Source: an uncultured Clostridia bacterium (GTDB taxonomy: Bacteria > Bacillota > Clostridia > Christensenellales > Borkfalkiaceae). From it: a stretch of 10,574 bases of DNA. Numbering within the stretch: position 1 is the stretch's first letter; each line of letters starts with the position of its first letter. The position numbers and the translations under genes were made by a program. The stretch is from assembly GCA_946637575.1 (NCBI GenBank), contig CAMPBJ010000022.1:1-10574 (forward strand). Direction: 5' to 3'. Positions 1 through 6,078 of this stretch are shown here, piece by piece. The notes under the pieces are model-generated. The model searched no databases. It was not told where the DNA came from and saw only the letters and a program-made list of their open reading frames with translations.

Positions 1-1
1 G

Positions 2-292
2 GCGGGGGAAACGTTTAAGGATAGTTCGGAAAAAAGGCTTGCCGCCGTAAAAAAAGGCGACGCGGACGGGGTGATAAAAAACTTAAAAAACGACCTTTTC
101 CCTTCCGCTTGCACGCTTCTTCCCGAAGTGAAAAAGAACTTCGAGACGATGGCAAAACACTACCCCACCGTAATGTCGGGGAGCGGAGCGACGGTGTACT
201 CCGTGTTTAAAACCAAAAAAGAGCGCGACTCGGCGTACAAAGTCCTTTCGCGTACCTTAAAAGGAAAACTCGTTAAAGCCGAAACGGTGTAG
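2..292 (+). CDS. ispE: 4-diphosphocytidyl-2-C-methyl-D-erythritol kinase, C-terminal part (5' end outside window)
   Basis: The frame is open from the left edge to a TAG at 290-292, giving about 96 C-terminal residues. The stretch NDLFPSACTLLPEV followed by MSGSGATVYSVF matches the C-terminal lobe of IspE. The glycine/serine-rich MSGSG segment is the third conserved GHMP-kinase motif, which helps shape the nucleotide and substrate site. IspE phosphorylates the 2-hydroxyl of CDP-methylerythritol using ATP, in the cytosolic MEP pathway to isoprenoid precursors. The N-terminal substrate-binding part and the ATP-binding motif lie upstream of the window, so they cannot be checked. The gene is closed by a hairpin terminator and is followed by fic. 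Other GHMP kinases are the alternative, but the NDLF...P and MSGSG spacing favours IspE. The visible portion looks intact. Confidence 0.85.
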   Translation, partial: AGETFKDSSEKRLAAVKKGDADGVIKNLKNDLFPSACTLLPEVKKNFETMAKHYPTVMSGSGATVYSVFKTKKERDSAYKVLSRTLKGKLVKAETV

Positions 293-311
293 AAGTTAAA
301 AACAACAACAA

Positions 312-340
312 ACAAAAACGGGCGTTCGCCCGTTTTTTTA
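312..340 (+). terminator. Rho-independent terminator after ispE
   Basis: A perfect inverted repeat ACGGGC (318-323) / GCCCGT (328-333) encloses a GTTC tetraloop. It is preceded by an A-run and followed by seven T (333-339). The flanking A and T runs can extend the stem and make it work in both directions. A stretch of 27 bp (312-338) is identical to the terminator after fic (1449-1475). Confidence 0.9.
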
Positions 341-358
341 TTGTCTTACTTTATAAAA

Positions 359-394
359 CGTGTATGATTTCGTGTATGATTTCGTGTATGATAT
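359..394. repeat. Three tandem copies of a 12-bp unit upstream of fic
   Basis: The unit CGTGTATGATTT occurs at 359-370 and 371-382. A third copy, CGTGTATGATAT (one mismatch), occupies 383-394. The array abuts the -35 hexamer of the fic promoter, and its last T is the first base of TTGACT. Phased repeats at this position could be binding sites for a regulator, but no DNA-binding partner can be identified from the sequence. Confidence 0.85.
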
Positions 395-422
395 TGACTT
401 AAACCCGTGAATATGGTAGAAT
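394..422 (+). promoter_or_regulatory. Sigma-A-type promoter of fic
   Basis: The -35 TTGACT (394-399) and -10 TAGAAT (417-422) are separated by exactly 17 bp. Transcription would begin near 429, just ahead of the ribosome binding site at 434-441. This supports the ATG at 446 over the in-frame GTG at 407, which lies upstream of the predicted transcript start. Confidence 0.7.
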
Positions 423-433
423 ACGGTCAGATA

Positions 434-441
434 AAAGGAGG
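434..441 (+). promoter_or_regulatory. Ribosome binding site that decides the fic start
   Basis: AAAGGAGG ends four bases before the ATG at 446. The upstream in-frame candidate starts (GTG 407, ATG 413) have no comparable site and would lie before the predicted transcript start. Confidence 0.8.
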
Positions 442-445
442 CAAA

Positions 446-1432
446 ATGGACAAATATATTCCGCCTTACGAGATAACCGAAGATATGCTCGGGATAGCCG
501 CGGAGATTATGGAACTTCTGGGCAGATTTTCGGGTGTCGGCACGATCGAAAAACTTCCTAGACTAAGGAGAGTAAACCGAATAAAATCGATCCACTCTTC
601 GCTTGCGATCGAGAACAACACGCTTACGCTTAAACAGGTTACAGACGTTATCGACGGAAAGAGGGTTTTAGGTCCGCAAGACGACGTTATTGCGGTAAAG
701 AACGCGTTCGAGGTGTATAAGGGCTTGGGCGAAATAGATCCTTTTTCCATAGACGACTTAAAAAAGGCACACGGCGTTATGATGAAAGGATTAGTCGAAG
801 AGGCAGGGGAGATCAGAACTTCGCCCGTGGGCGTCGTAAATCAGAACGGAGAAGTCGTTCACGTCGCGCCGCCGGTCGGTATGGTCGGCGGACTTTTAAC
901 GGGGTTGTTCGACTGGCTTAAAGAAAGTAACGTGCAGATGCTTATCAAATCGAGCGTGTTTCACTACGAGTTCGAGTTTATCCACCCCTTTCGCGACGGT
1001 AACGGCAGAATGGGCAGGCTTTGGCAAACCGCGTTGCTTTCCTCGTGGAAACCCGTTTTTCAATGGGTACCGATAGAGAGCGTTATAAAGGACAATCAGG
1101 AAGAATACTACAAGGCGATAACTATTTCTACGTCGGAAGGGAAGTCGAACAGGTTTATTCTCTTTATGCTCGGCGCGATCCGTTCCGCGATACGCGATAT
1201 CGTTCTCGACGCGAATAATCATTATAACCACGTAAACTCTCAGATGAGCGCGCTTTTATCCGTTATCGAAAGTTATCCGCTGTCTCTTACAGAACTTATG
1301 GAAAAGGTCGGCTTAAAGTCGAGAGACACTTTCCGCAAAAATTATATAATTCCGGCATTAAAAGCGGGACTTATCGGCATGACTGAACCGGATAAACCGA
1401 AAAGCAAAAACCAGAAGTATTTTAAGATATAG
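446..1432 (+). CDS. Fic-domain protein adenylyltransferase (class II-like, with N-terminal inhibitory motif and C-terminal winged helix)
   Basis: The protein is 328 residues. The signature HPFRDGNGRMGR starts at H180 and matches the Fic active site HxFx(D/E)GNGRxxR, with catalytic histidine, phosphate-binding GNG and arginine all present. It should therefore transfer AMP, or another nucleotide moiety, to a hydroxyl side chain of a target protein. Near the N-terminus SLAIEN (S52-N57) fits the (S/T)xxxE(G/N) inhibitory helix of class II Fic proteins, in which the glutamate blocks productive ATP binding, so the enzyme is probably auto-inhibited. The flap segment before the active site (about 126-146, ending HVAPP) is also typical. 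Residues about 275-320 resemble a winged helix, possibly for DNA or target binding. The ATG at 446 follows a strong AAAGGAGG. The gene has its own promoter and terminator and no separate antitoxin beside it. The target protein is unknown. Confidence 0.9.
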   Translation: MDKYIPPYEITEDMLGIAAEIMELLGRFSGVGTIEKLPRLRRVNRIKSIHSSLAIENNTLTLKQVTDVIDGKRVLGPQDDVIAVKNAFEVYKGLGEIDPFSIDDLKKAHGVMMKGLVEEAGEIRTSPVGVVNQNGEVVHVAPPVGMVGGLLTGLFDWLKESNVQMLIKSSVFHYEFEFIHPFRDGNGRMGRLWQTALLSSWKPVFQWVPIESVIKDNQEEYYKAITISTSEGKSNRFILFMLGAIRSAIRDIVLDANNHYNHVNSQMSALLSVIESYPLSLTELMEKVGLKSRDTFRKNYIIPALKAGLIGMTEPDKPKSKNQKYFKI

Positions 1433-1448
1433 AAAAAAGGGGCTTAAC

Positions 1449-1479
1449 ACAAAAACGGGCGTTCGCCCGTTTTTTATTT
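1449..1479 (+). terminator. Rho-independent terminator after fic
   Basis: The hairpin ACGGGC (1455-1460) / GCCCGT (1465-1470) has a GTTC loop and a T-rich tail (1470-1475, then a further T run). It is identical over 27 bp (1449-1475) to the terminator after ispE at 312-338, while the sequence outside that core differs. Confidence 0.9.
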
Positions 1480-1490
1480 TTAAAATTAAA

Positions 1491-1520
1491 GTATAAAAAA
1501 GCGGTAATAGGTCAATAAAC
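1491..1520 (+). promoter_or_regulatory. Possible forespore (sigma-F-like) promoter of the spoIIR operon
   Basis: GTATA (1491-1495) fits the sigma-F -35 pattern. Fifteen bases later, GTCAATAAAC (1511-1520) keeps several -10 positions of the family (G, A and A at the conserved places) but lacks the second G and the late T. SpoIIR is a sigma-F target in Bacillus, which motivates the search. The match is partial and the region is A-rich, so this is tentative. No good sigma-A promoter is seen here. Confidence 0.3.
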
Positions 1521-1550
1521 ACTTTAACGAAAAAGAAAGGAAGAAGTAAA

Positions 1551-2081
1551 ATGAAAAAAGCGTGCATACTTTTGCTTGCGGTCGCCATAATAACCTTGTC
1601 GGCGGTAGAGTTTATCGGGAACAACTTTTCGGTTCGCACAGAATATTTAAGGATACATATCCGTGCCAACTCGAACGACGAAGCCGATCAGGAAGTAAAA
1701 TACGCGGTAAAAGACGAGATCGTAAGTTTTTTAACGCCGCTTCTTTCCGATTGCGACACGAAAGAAAAAGCGGAGAGCGTCTTAAAAGAAAACCTAAAAA
1801 ACGTAGAGAGCGTAGCAAGCGCGGTACTTAAAAAGAACGGCAAGACCTACAAGGCTTCGGCGAAGATAAAAAACGAAGAGTTCCCTACGCGTAAGTACGA
1901 AAATCTTACGTTAGAGTCTGGCTATTACGACGCGCTTATCGTAAATCTGGGTTCGGGGGAAGGGGATAACTGGTGGTGCGTAGTCTATCCGCCGTTATGC
2001 TTCGTCGGTACGGGAAAGTATGAATACAGAAGTAAAATAAAAGAAATCATAGACAGATTTTTTTATAAAGGAGAAAGATGA
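1551..2081 (+). CDS. spoIIR: Stage II sporulation protein R
   Basis: This 176-residue protein has an N-terminal hydrophobic signal or anchor (about residues 4-24). The typical SpoIIR core follows: LRIHIRANSNDEADQEVK near the N-terminus and, in the C-terminal half, EEFPTRKYENLTLESGYYDA then NWWCVVYPPLCF. By family knowledge, SpoIIR is made in the forespore under sigma-F and secreted into the intermembrane space. There it triggers SpoIIGA to process pro-sigma-E, turning on mother-cell gene expression. AAAGGAAG lies about seven bases before the ATG. The stop overlaps the start of sleB (ATGA), so the genes are translationally coupled. It is shorter than Bacillus SpoIIR, as is usual for clostridial versions, and all recognisable core motifs are present. 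The assignment is firm. Confidence 0.93.
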   Translation: MKKACILLLAVAIITLSAVEFIGNNFSVRTEYLRIHIRANSNDEADQEVKYAVKDEIVSFLTPLLSDCDTKEKAESVLKENLKNVESVASAVLKKNGKTYKASAKIKNEEFPTRKYENLTLESGYYDALIVNLGSGEGDNWWCVVYPPLCFVGTGKYEYRSKIKEIIDRFFYKGER

Positions 2082-2773
2082 AAGTAAAAAGAAAAATAAT
2101 AGCGGTGATACTTTCCGCCGTCGCGATTTTCTCTTGCGCGGGGATAGTAGGCAGCGTAAACGGACAGGTGGCGTACGCCGTAACTTACAGCGTGGGTTCT
2201 AAAGGAACGACGGTAAAGACCATACAGCAAAAACTGAAAAACTGGGGCTACTACACCGGCGCGGTGGACGGTATCTACGGCGCAAAGACGAAAGAGGCGG
2301 TAAAGTATTTCCAGCGCAGAAACAAACTTTCGGTTGACGGCATTGCCGGACCGAAAACTCTTGCCGCGATGGGCATAAGATCTTCTTCGGGCAGCGGAGG
2401 GAGTACGTCTTCGAGTTTTTCAAACTCCGACATAAACCTGCTCGCGCATTTAATTTACGGCGAAGCAAGGGGCGAATCTTACGTAGGACAAGTCGCCGTA
2501 GGCGCGGTCGTTATGAACAGGATAAAGAGCGCGTCTTTCCCGAACACGATGTCGGGCGTGATCTATCAAAGTTACGCGTTCACCGCGGTAAACGACGGGC
2601 AGATAAACTTAACCCCGAACGACACGGCAAAACGCGCCGCGCAGGACGCGATAAACGGTTGGGACCCGACTTACGGCGCGCTTTACTACTACAACCCGAA
2701 GGTAGCCACGAGCAGTTGGATATTTTCGAGAACCACGACGATAACGATAGGCAACCATATCTTTGCAAAATAA
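2078..2773 (+). CDS. sleB: Spore cortex-lytic enzyme SleB (PG-binding domain plus Hydrolase_2 domain)
   Basis: The 231-residue protein starts with a signal peptide (lysine-rich head, hydrophobic core about 7-27, likely cleavage after AYA near residue 34). A peptidoglycan-binding type 1 domain follows (about 37-98, with VKTIQQKLKNWGYY and DGIYGAKTKEAVKYFQ). Next come a Gly/Ser linker (about 102-117) and a C-terminal Hydrolase_2 domain (118-231). LIYGEARGE carries the expected catalytic glutamate, E129. SleB is a lytic transglycosylase that cleaves cortex peptidoglycan containing muramic-delta-lactam during germination. It is stored in the dormant spore with YpeB, encoded immediately downstream. 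The ATG overlaps the spoIIR stop by four bases and has an AAAGGAG site inside the end of spoIIR. Length and domain order are normal. The alternative name CwlJ is unlikely, because CwlJ lacks the signal peptide and PG-binding domain. Confidence 0.93.
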   Translation: MKVKRKIIAVILSAVAIFSCAGIVGSVNGQVAYAVTYSVGSKGTTVKTIQQKLKNWGYYTGAVDGIYGAKTKEAVKYFQRRNKLSVDGIAGPKTLAAMGIRSSSGSGGSTSSSFSNSDINLLAHLIYGEARGESYVGQVAVGAVVMNRIKSASFPNTMSGVIYQSYAFTAVNDGQINLTPNDTAKRAAQDAINGWDPTYGALYYYNPKVATSSWIFSRTTTITIGNHIFAK

Positions 2774-2782
2774 GGAGATAAA

Positions 2783-4249
2783 ATGGAAGAGAGAAACAGC
2801 GCAATAGAAAAAGCGGAAAAACTTGCGAACGCGCAGGAAGAACGCAGAGAGAAAATAAGAAGAGATAACGAAGAGATGGAGTCGCTTATTGACTCCGAAG
2901 AGAAAGCGAGAAAAAGGCGCAAGCGTAAGCCTACGGGTTTTACGCGGCTTAAAGGCGCGGTGGGAGTGCTTGCGGTATCCCTTGCGGTCGTAACCGCGGG
3001 ATTCTTCGTAAGAACGTCCGTGCCGACCGAATCGGATATGATGCTCGACGCGGCGTATAGGCGCAGTTTGTACGACGCGGTAGAGCAGGTCGGAAGTATG
3101 GACTTAAATCTTTCCAAGGCATTATCTACGAGCGATTATCCCGCGCTTTCGGGGTATCTTTTCGACGTGGCGATCGAGAGCGAACTTTTAGAAAGCGACC
3201 TTCACGCGCTACCCATAAAGGAAGAAAACAAAGTAAACTCCGCAAAACTCGTTAACCAGATCGGCGACTTTTCAAAGAGCCTTGAAAAGAAGATCGTTCG
3301 CGGGGGAACGCCGACGGACGGCGATTATAAAACGCTCGGCGAACTGTACAAGCGCAACAAAAAGTTAAAGGACGCGCTTTATAGCGCGGCAAACAACGCC
3401 GGCGCAAACTACGAATTCGATATAGACGCAGGGGATAACGACGGCTTCTTGTCCGAGTTTTCAACTTTGGAGAACGTCTCGGCGGAATATCCCGAACTAA
3501 TTTACGACGGACCGTTTTCGGACGGCACGGTAAACCGTGAGATTAAGGGGTTAAAAAAGGAAAAGATCACGGAAAAAGCGGCGGCTAATAAACTAAAAAA
3601 ACTCTTTTCGGGGTACAGACTTCGCGACTTAAAAGTGGAGAGAAGCGGGAACGAAACGATACCTTCGTTCATAATTACCGCTAAAATCAAAAACGACGTT
3701 TTACTTTGCGAGATCGCGGAGTACGGCGGAGACCTTTTAAACCTTTCGCGTGCGGGAAGTTGCGGAGCGGAAAACTACGACAGAGCGGGGATAGAAGAAC
3801 TTGCCGAAAAGTTCTTAAATAAACTAGGCATAGAGAATATTAAAGCCGTGTGGTACTCCTATTTTAACGGCGCATACACGATAAACTACGCGAAAGAAGA
3901 AAACGGCGCGATAATCTACCCGGATATGATAAAGATAAAACTTTGTGCGGAAACGGGCGACGTTATAGGATTCGAGGGAAGTTCGTACTATAAAAACCAT
4001 ACCGAAAGAACGATAGAAAAACCTACCATTTCGCAAGAAGAGGCGAGAAAAAAAGTCCACGGCGGGATAGAGATAGAAAGCGTAAGGCTTGCGGTAATCC
4101 CGAAGGGAGAAAAAAGCGAAACGCTTTGTTACGAGTTTTCGGGCGAAAAGGAAAACGAAACGTATTTTGTGTATATCAACGCCGAGACCGGCGCGCAGGA
4201 AGAGATGTTTAAGGTGATCGACACCGACGAAGGAACGCTTTTAATGTAG
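2783..4249 (+). CDS. ypeB: Germination protein YpeB (SleB partner) with cytoplasmic N-terminal extension
   Basis: The protein is 488 residues. The C-terminal half has the YpeB PepSY pattern: AAANKLKKLFSGYRL, then a repeat containing YPDMIKIKLCAETGDVIGFEG, SYYKNHTER and the final ISQEEARKKV...YVYINAETGAQEE-type module. The N-terminal part is a highly charged, probably coiled-coil segment (about 1-50) rich in E, K and R. A single membrane helix follows (about 57-76), then a helical extracytoplasmic region. YpeB is needed for SleB to be stable and correctly located in the spore, and it restrains SleB until germination. The adjacency to sleB supports the call. The ATG follows AAGGAG that overlaps the sleB stop. 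From memory, Bacillus YpeB begins almost directly with its membrane helix, so the charged extension of about 50 residues is a lineage feature. A terminator follows the gene. Confidence 0.92.
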   Translation: MEERNSAIEKAEKLANAQEERREKIRRDNEEMESLIDSEEKARKRRKRKPTGFTRLKGAVGVLAVSLAVVTAGFFVRTSVPTESDMMLDAAYRRSLYDAVEQVGSMDLNLSKALSTSDYPALSGYLFDVAIESELLESDLHALPIKEENKVNSAKLVNQIGDFSKSLEKKIVRGGTPTDGDYKTLGELYKRNKKLKDALYSAANNAGANYEFDIDAGDNDGFLSEFSTLENVSAEYPELIYDGPFSDGTVNREIKGLKKEKITEKAAANKLKKLFSGYRLRDLKVERSGNETIPSFIITAKIKNDVLLCEIAEYGGDLLNLSRAGSCGAENYDRAGIEELAEKFLNKLGIENIKAVWYSYFNGAYTINYAKEENGAIIYPDMIKIKLCAETGDVIGFEGSSYYKNHTERTIEKPTISQEEARKKVHGGIEIESVRLAVIPKGEKSETLCYEFSGEKENETYFVYINAETGAQEEMFKVIDTDEGTLLM

Positions 4250-4261
4250 TTTTAATTAAGT

Positions 4262-4295
4262 AAAAAAACGCGTCTTTATTAAAGGCGCGTTTTTC
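4262..4295 (+). terminator. Rho-independent terminator of the spoIIR-sleB-ypeB operon
   Basis: A ten-base-pair stem (4268-4277 with 4281-4290, one T-G wobble) closes an ATT loop. An A-run precedes it and TTTTT follows. It separates the sporulation genes from the plsX promoter. Confidence 0.88.
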
Positions 4296-4312
4296 AATTA
4301 CGCCGAAAAGTA

Positions 4313-4341
4313 TTGCCAAAGAAAAAATAAAATGGTATAAT
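4313..4341 (+). promoter_or_regulatory. Sigma-A promoter of plsX
   Basis: TTGCCA (4313-4318) and a perfect TATAAT (4336-4341) are separated by 17 bp. The start would fall near 4348, leaving a short leader with AAGGA at 4358-4362 before the plsX ATG. No FapR-type inverted repeat was recognised. Confidence 0.85.
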
Positions 4342-4370
4342 CGAAAGAAAAACGGACAAGGAACTGACTT

Positions 4371-5390
4371 ATGATAAACGTTATCGTTGACACTTTGGGC
4401 GGGGATAACAGCCCGAACGCAAACATCGAAGGCGCGGTAGCGGCGCTTAAAGAGATCGAGGATCTAAAGGTAACTTTCGTCGGCGACGAGAAGGTGATAA
4501 GAGAAAAACTTAACGAGCTCGGCGTACAGGAAAGGATAGACGTCGTCCACGCGCCCGACGAGATATCGTGCAACGACAAGCCCACCGAGGCGATAAGGAA
4601 GAAGACCGAAAGTTCGCTTTACCGCGCGATAGAACTCTTAAAGTCGGACGGCGGGTATAACGCTTTCGTGTCGAACGGATCGACCGGCGCGATAATCGCG
4701 GGCGCGGTCTTAAAACTCGGCAGGATAAAGGGAATAAAACGCCCCGCGCTCTGCCCGATACTTCCCACGATGAACCGCGGCATCGTCGCTTTGTGCGACA
4801 GCGGTGCGAACGTCGATTGCGACGAAGTTATGCTCCACCAGTTCGGCTTTATGGCGAGCCTTTATTTAGAGAAGGCGTACGGCAAGAAAAACCCGAAAGT
4901 CGCGCTCCTTAACGTAGGCACGGAGGAAGAAAAAGGCGACCTTTTAAGAAAGGCGACCTATAAACTTCTTTCCGAAGACAAAAACATCAACTTTGCGGGC
5001 AACATGGAGGCGAGAGACCTTCTTAAAGGCGACTACGACGTCGTGGTGTGCGACGGGTTTTCGGGCAACGTCCTCTGCAAATCCACCGAGGGCGCGTGCC
5101 TCGAAATGTTAAAACTTTTAAAAGGCACTCTTACGAAGAACTTTAAGACCAAGATGGGCGCGCTGCTTTTAAAAAAGGACATAATGGGGTTAAAGAACTT
5201 TATGGACTACAACAACTACGGCGGCGCGGTGCTTTTGGGCTGTTCTAAGACCGTGGTAAAAGCGCACGGATCTTCTAAGGCGCTTTCTTTTAAGCATTGC
5301 GTCGAGCAGGCGTACAATATCGAAAAGAACGGACTTAGGGACGCTATCGACGAGGCGGTCAGGGCAACTTCCGAAGTTACCGAAGGTTAA
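4371..5390 (+). CDS. plsX: Phosphate acyltransferase PlsX
   Basis: The 339-residue length is typical for PlsX. The N-terminus INVIVDTLGGDNSPN corresponds to the family's VDxMGGD(x)xP opening, here with T and L replacing the usual A and M. NGSTGAIIAGAVLKLGRI, RPALCPILPT, LLNVGTEEEKGD and CDGFSGNVLCKSTEG are further PlsX landmarks. PlsX converts acyl-ACP plus phosphate to acyl-phosphate, the donor used by PlsY in phosphatidic acid synthesis, at the cytoplasmic face of the membrane. The ATG at 4371 follows AAGGA by eight bases. In many Bacillota plsX sits with fapR, fabD, fabG and acpP. Here it is a single-gene unit between its own promoter and a bidirectional terminator. The assignment is firm, and phosphotransacetylase relatives are excluded by the N-terminal GGD motif. 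Confidence 0.95.
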   Translation: MINVIVDTLGGDNSPNANIEGAVAALKEIEDLKVTFVGDEKVIREKLNELGVQERIDVVHAPDEISCNDKPTEAIRKKTESSLYRAIELLKSDGGYNAFVSNGSTGAIIAGAVLKLGRIKGIKRPALCPILPTMNRGIVALCDSGANVDCDEVMLHQFGFMASLYLEKAYGKKNPKVALLNVGTEEEKGDLLRKATYKLLSEDKNINFAGNMEARDLLKGDYDVVVCDGFSGNVLCKSTEGACLEMLKLLKGTLTKNFKTKMGALLLKKDIMGLKNFMDYNNYGGAVLLGCSKTVVKAHGSSKALSFKHCVEQAYNIEKNGLRDAIDEAVRATSEVTEG

Positions 5391-5417
5391 AAGTAAAAAA
5401 ATAAAAAAACGCATAAA

Positions 5418-5456
5418 AAAAACGGGGTTCGGATTTCCGAACCCCGTTTGCTTTTT
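5418..5456. terminator. Bidirectional terminator between plsX and the lipoprotein gene
   Basis: A 13-bp perfect stem (5420-5432 with 5437-5449) has an ATTT loop. The A-runs on the left give a T-tract when read on the minus strand, and CTTTTTCTTT follows on the plus strand. It can end both convergent transcripts. Confidence 0.9.
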
Positions 5457-5459
5457 CTT

Positions 5460-5891
5460 TTAAGCCACGCGTTCTAAAAGGATCTGAACGTCGCCCGAAA
5501 GAGCGAAAGGCGTTAAACTATCGGTAAACTGCGCGTTGTTCCCGTCTCCGCCGCTAACGGTAACGGAAGCGAGGGTAGTGTTGCCGGACTTTGCGGTAAC
5601 GCGAACTCTGTCGCCCTGCATGGCGTTGGTAACGGTTACGAAGATAAACGAACCTTTTGCGATTTTTGCACCCGATGTAAAAGCTGTTTGCGCGCCATTA
5701 GCGGTCGCGGCATATTTTAAGGTGAAGCTGACTTCGCCTTCGCTTATATTCGACTTAGTTACGGTAACGGTGTAGGTATCCGCCGAAGCGCCTTCGTCCG
5801 TCTTTTCGTTGTTTCCGCCGCAGGCAAAGCCTAATGCAAGACAGAACGCGAGAGAAAGAACGAGCGCTGTGATTTTCAAAAGTTTTTTCAT
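5460..5891 (-). CDS. Small secreted lipoprotein of unknown function
   Basis: This 143-residue protein begins MKKLLKITALVLSLAF and continues to a cysteine at residue 24 within LGFACGG. That is a lipoprotein signal peptide with a somewhat loose lipobox (G at -3, A at -1). The mature part starts with an acidic, polar linker (GNNEKTDEGASAD). About 100 residues rich in T, V, S, A and G follow, in alternating patterns such as TYTVTVTKSN, FIFVTVTNA and TLASVTVSGG, suggesting a beta-sandwich exposed outside the membrane. I do not recognise a family. It has a clear AAGGAG ribosome binding site and a good minus-strand promoter, which argues that it is real and expressed. It is a lone gene, convergent with plsX and divergent from ruvX, with no catalytic motif visible. 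A substrate-binding or adhesive role is only a guess. Confidence 0.75.
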   Translation of the reverse strand: MKKLLKITALVLSLAFCLALGFACGGNNEKTDEGASADTYTVTVTKSNISEGEVSFTLKYAATANGAQTAFTSGAKIAKGSFIFVTVTNAMQGDRVRVTAKSGNTTLASVTVSGGDGNNAQFTDSLTPFALSGDVQILLERVA

Positions 5892-5932
5892 AATTTTCTC
5901 CTTTTTCCTGACAAAATATTTTCAGCCTTTTA

Positions 5933-5961
5933 ATAATAACACCGTACGGATTTTAAGTCAA
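5933..5961 (-). promoter_or_regulatory. Sigma-A promoter of the lipoprotein gene
   Basis: Read on the minus strand, TTGACT (5961-5956) and TATTAT (5938-5933) are separated by 17 bp. They lie about 40 bp upstream of the AAGGAG and start codon of the lipoprotein gene. Both hexamers differ from consensus by one base. Confidence 0.78.
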
Positions 5962-6043
5962 GGTTTTTTATGTGCCCGCTGTTCCTTTTTATCGTTTTTT
6001 GTGTCAAATAAACTAAAAAACTTTTTATTTTTGGGATAAATCC

Positions 6044-6072
6044 TTGCACTTGATTTTGCAATGTGTTAAACT
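6044..6072 (+). promoter_or_regulatory. Candidate promoter of ruvX, placing the transcript start at the start codon
   Basis: TTGCAC (6044-6049), a 17-bp spacer and TAAACT (6067-6072) form a moderate sigma-A-like promoter. The expected start, seven bases after the -10, is 6079, which is the G of the GTG start codon. No Shine-Dalgarno sequence is seen in 6055-6078. TGTTAA occurs twice, at 6064-6069 and 6072-6077, and could be an operator half-site pair or chance. Confidence 0.4.
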
Positions 6073-6078
6073 GTTAAC

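Noticed and set aside
407..445. Longer fic start at GTG 407 or ATG 413
   Set aside because: These codons lie between the -35 and -10 boxes of the promoter and have no ribosome binding site. The ATG at 446 has AAAGGAGG at the right distance.
896..1231. Open frames on the minus strand and in other plus-strand frames within fic
   Set aside because: The product shows no recognisable domain and no ribosome binding site, and it lies opposite the conserved Fic active site. It is a shadow of the real gene.
1503..1512. GGTAATAGGT as a sigma-F -10 element upstream of spoIIR
   Set aside because: It fits the loose GGnnAnAnnT pattern, but the only GTATA -35 candidate is just seven bases away, far too close. 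The alternative spacing is given as a low-confidence feature instead.
2022..2054. Possible sigma-G promoter inside the end of spoIIR driving sleB
   Set aside because: GAATA at 2022-2026 resembles a -35, but the only nearby CAT (2048) is 21 bases away and lacks the TA at the end of the -10, so the match is not supportable.
5809..6039. Plus-strand open frame across the lipoprotein start and the intergenic region
   Set aside because: It is antisense to the lipoprotein signal peptide and both promoters. It has no ribosome binding site and a low-complexity phenylalanine-rich product, so it is a chance frame.
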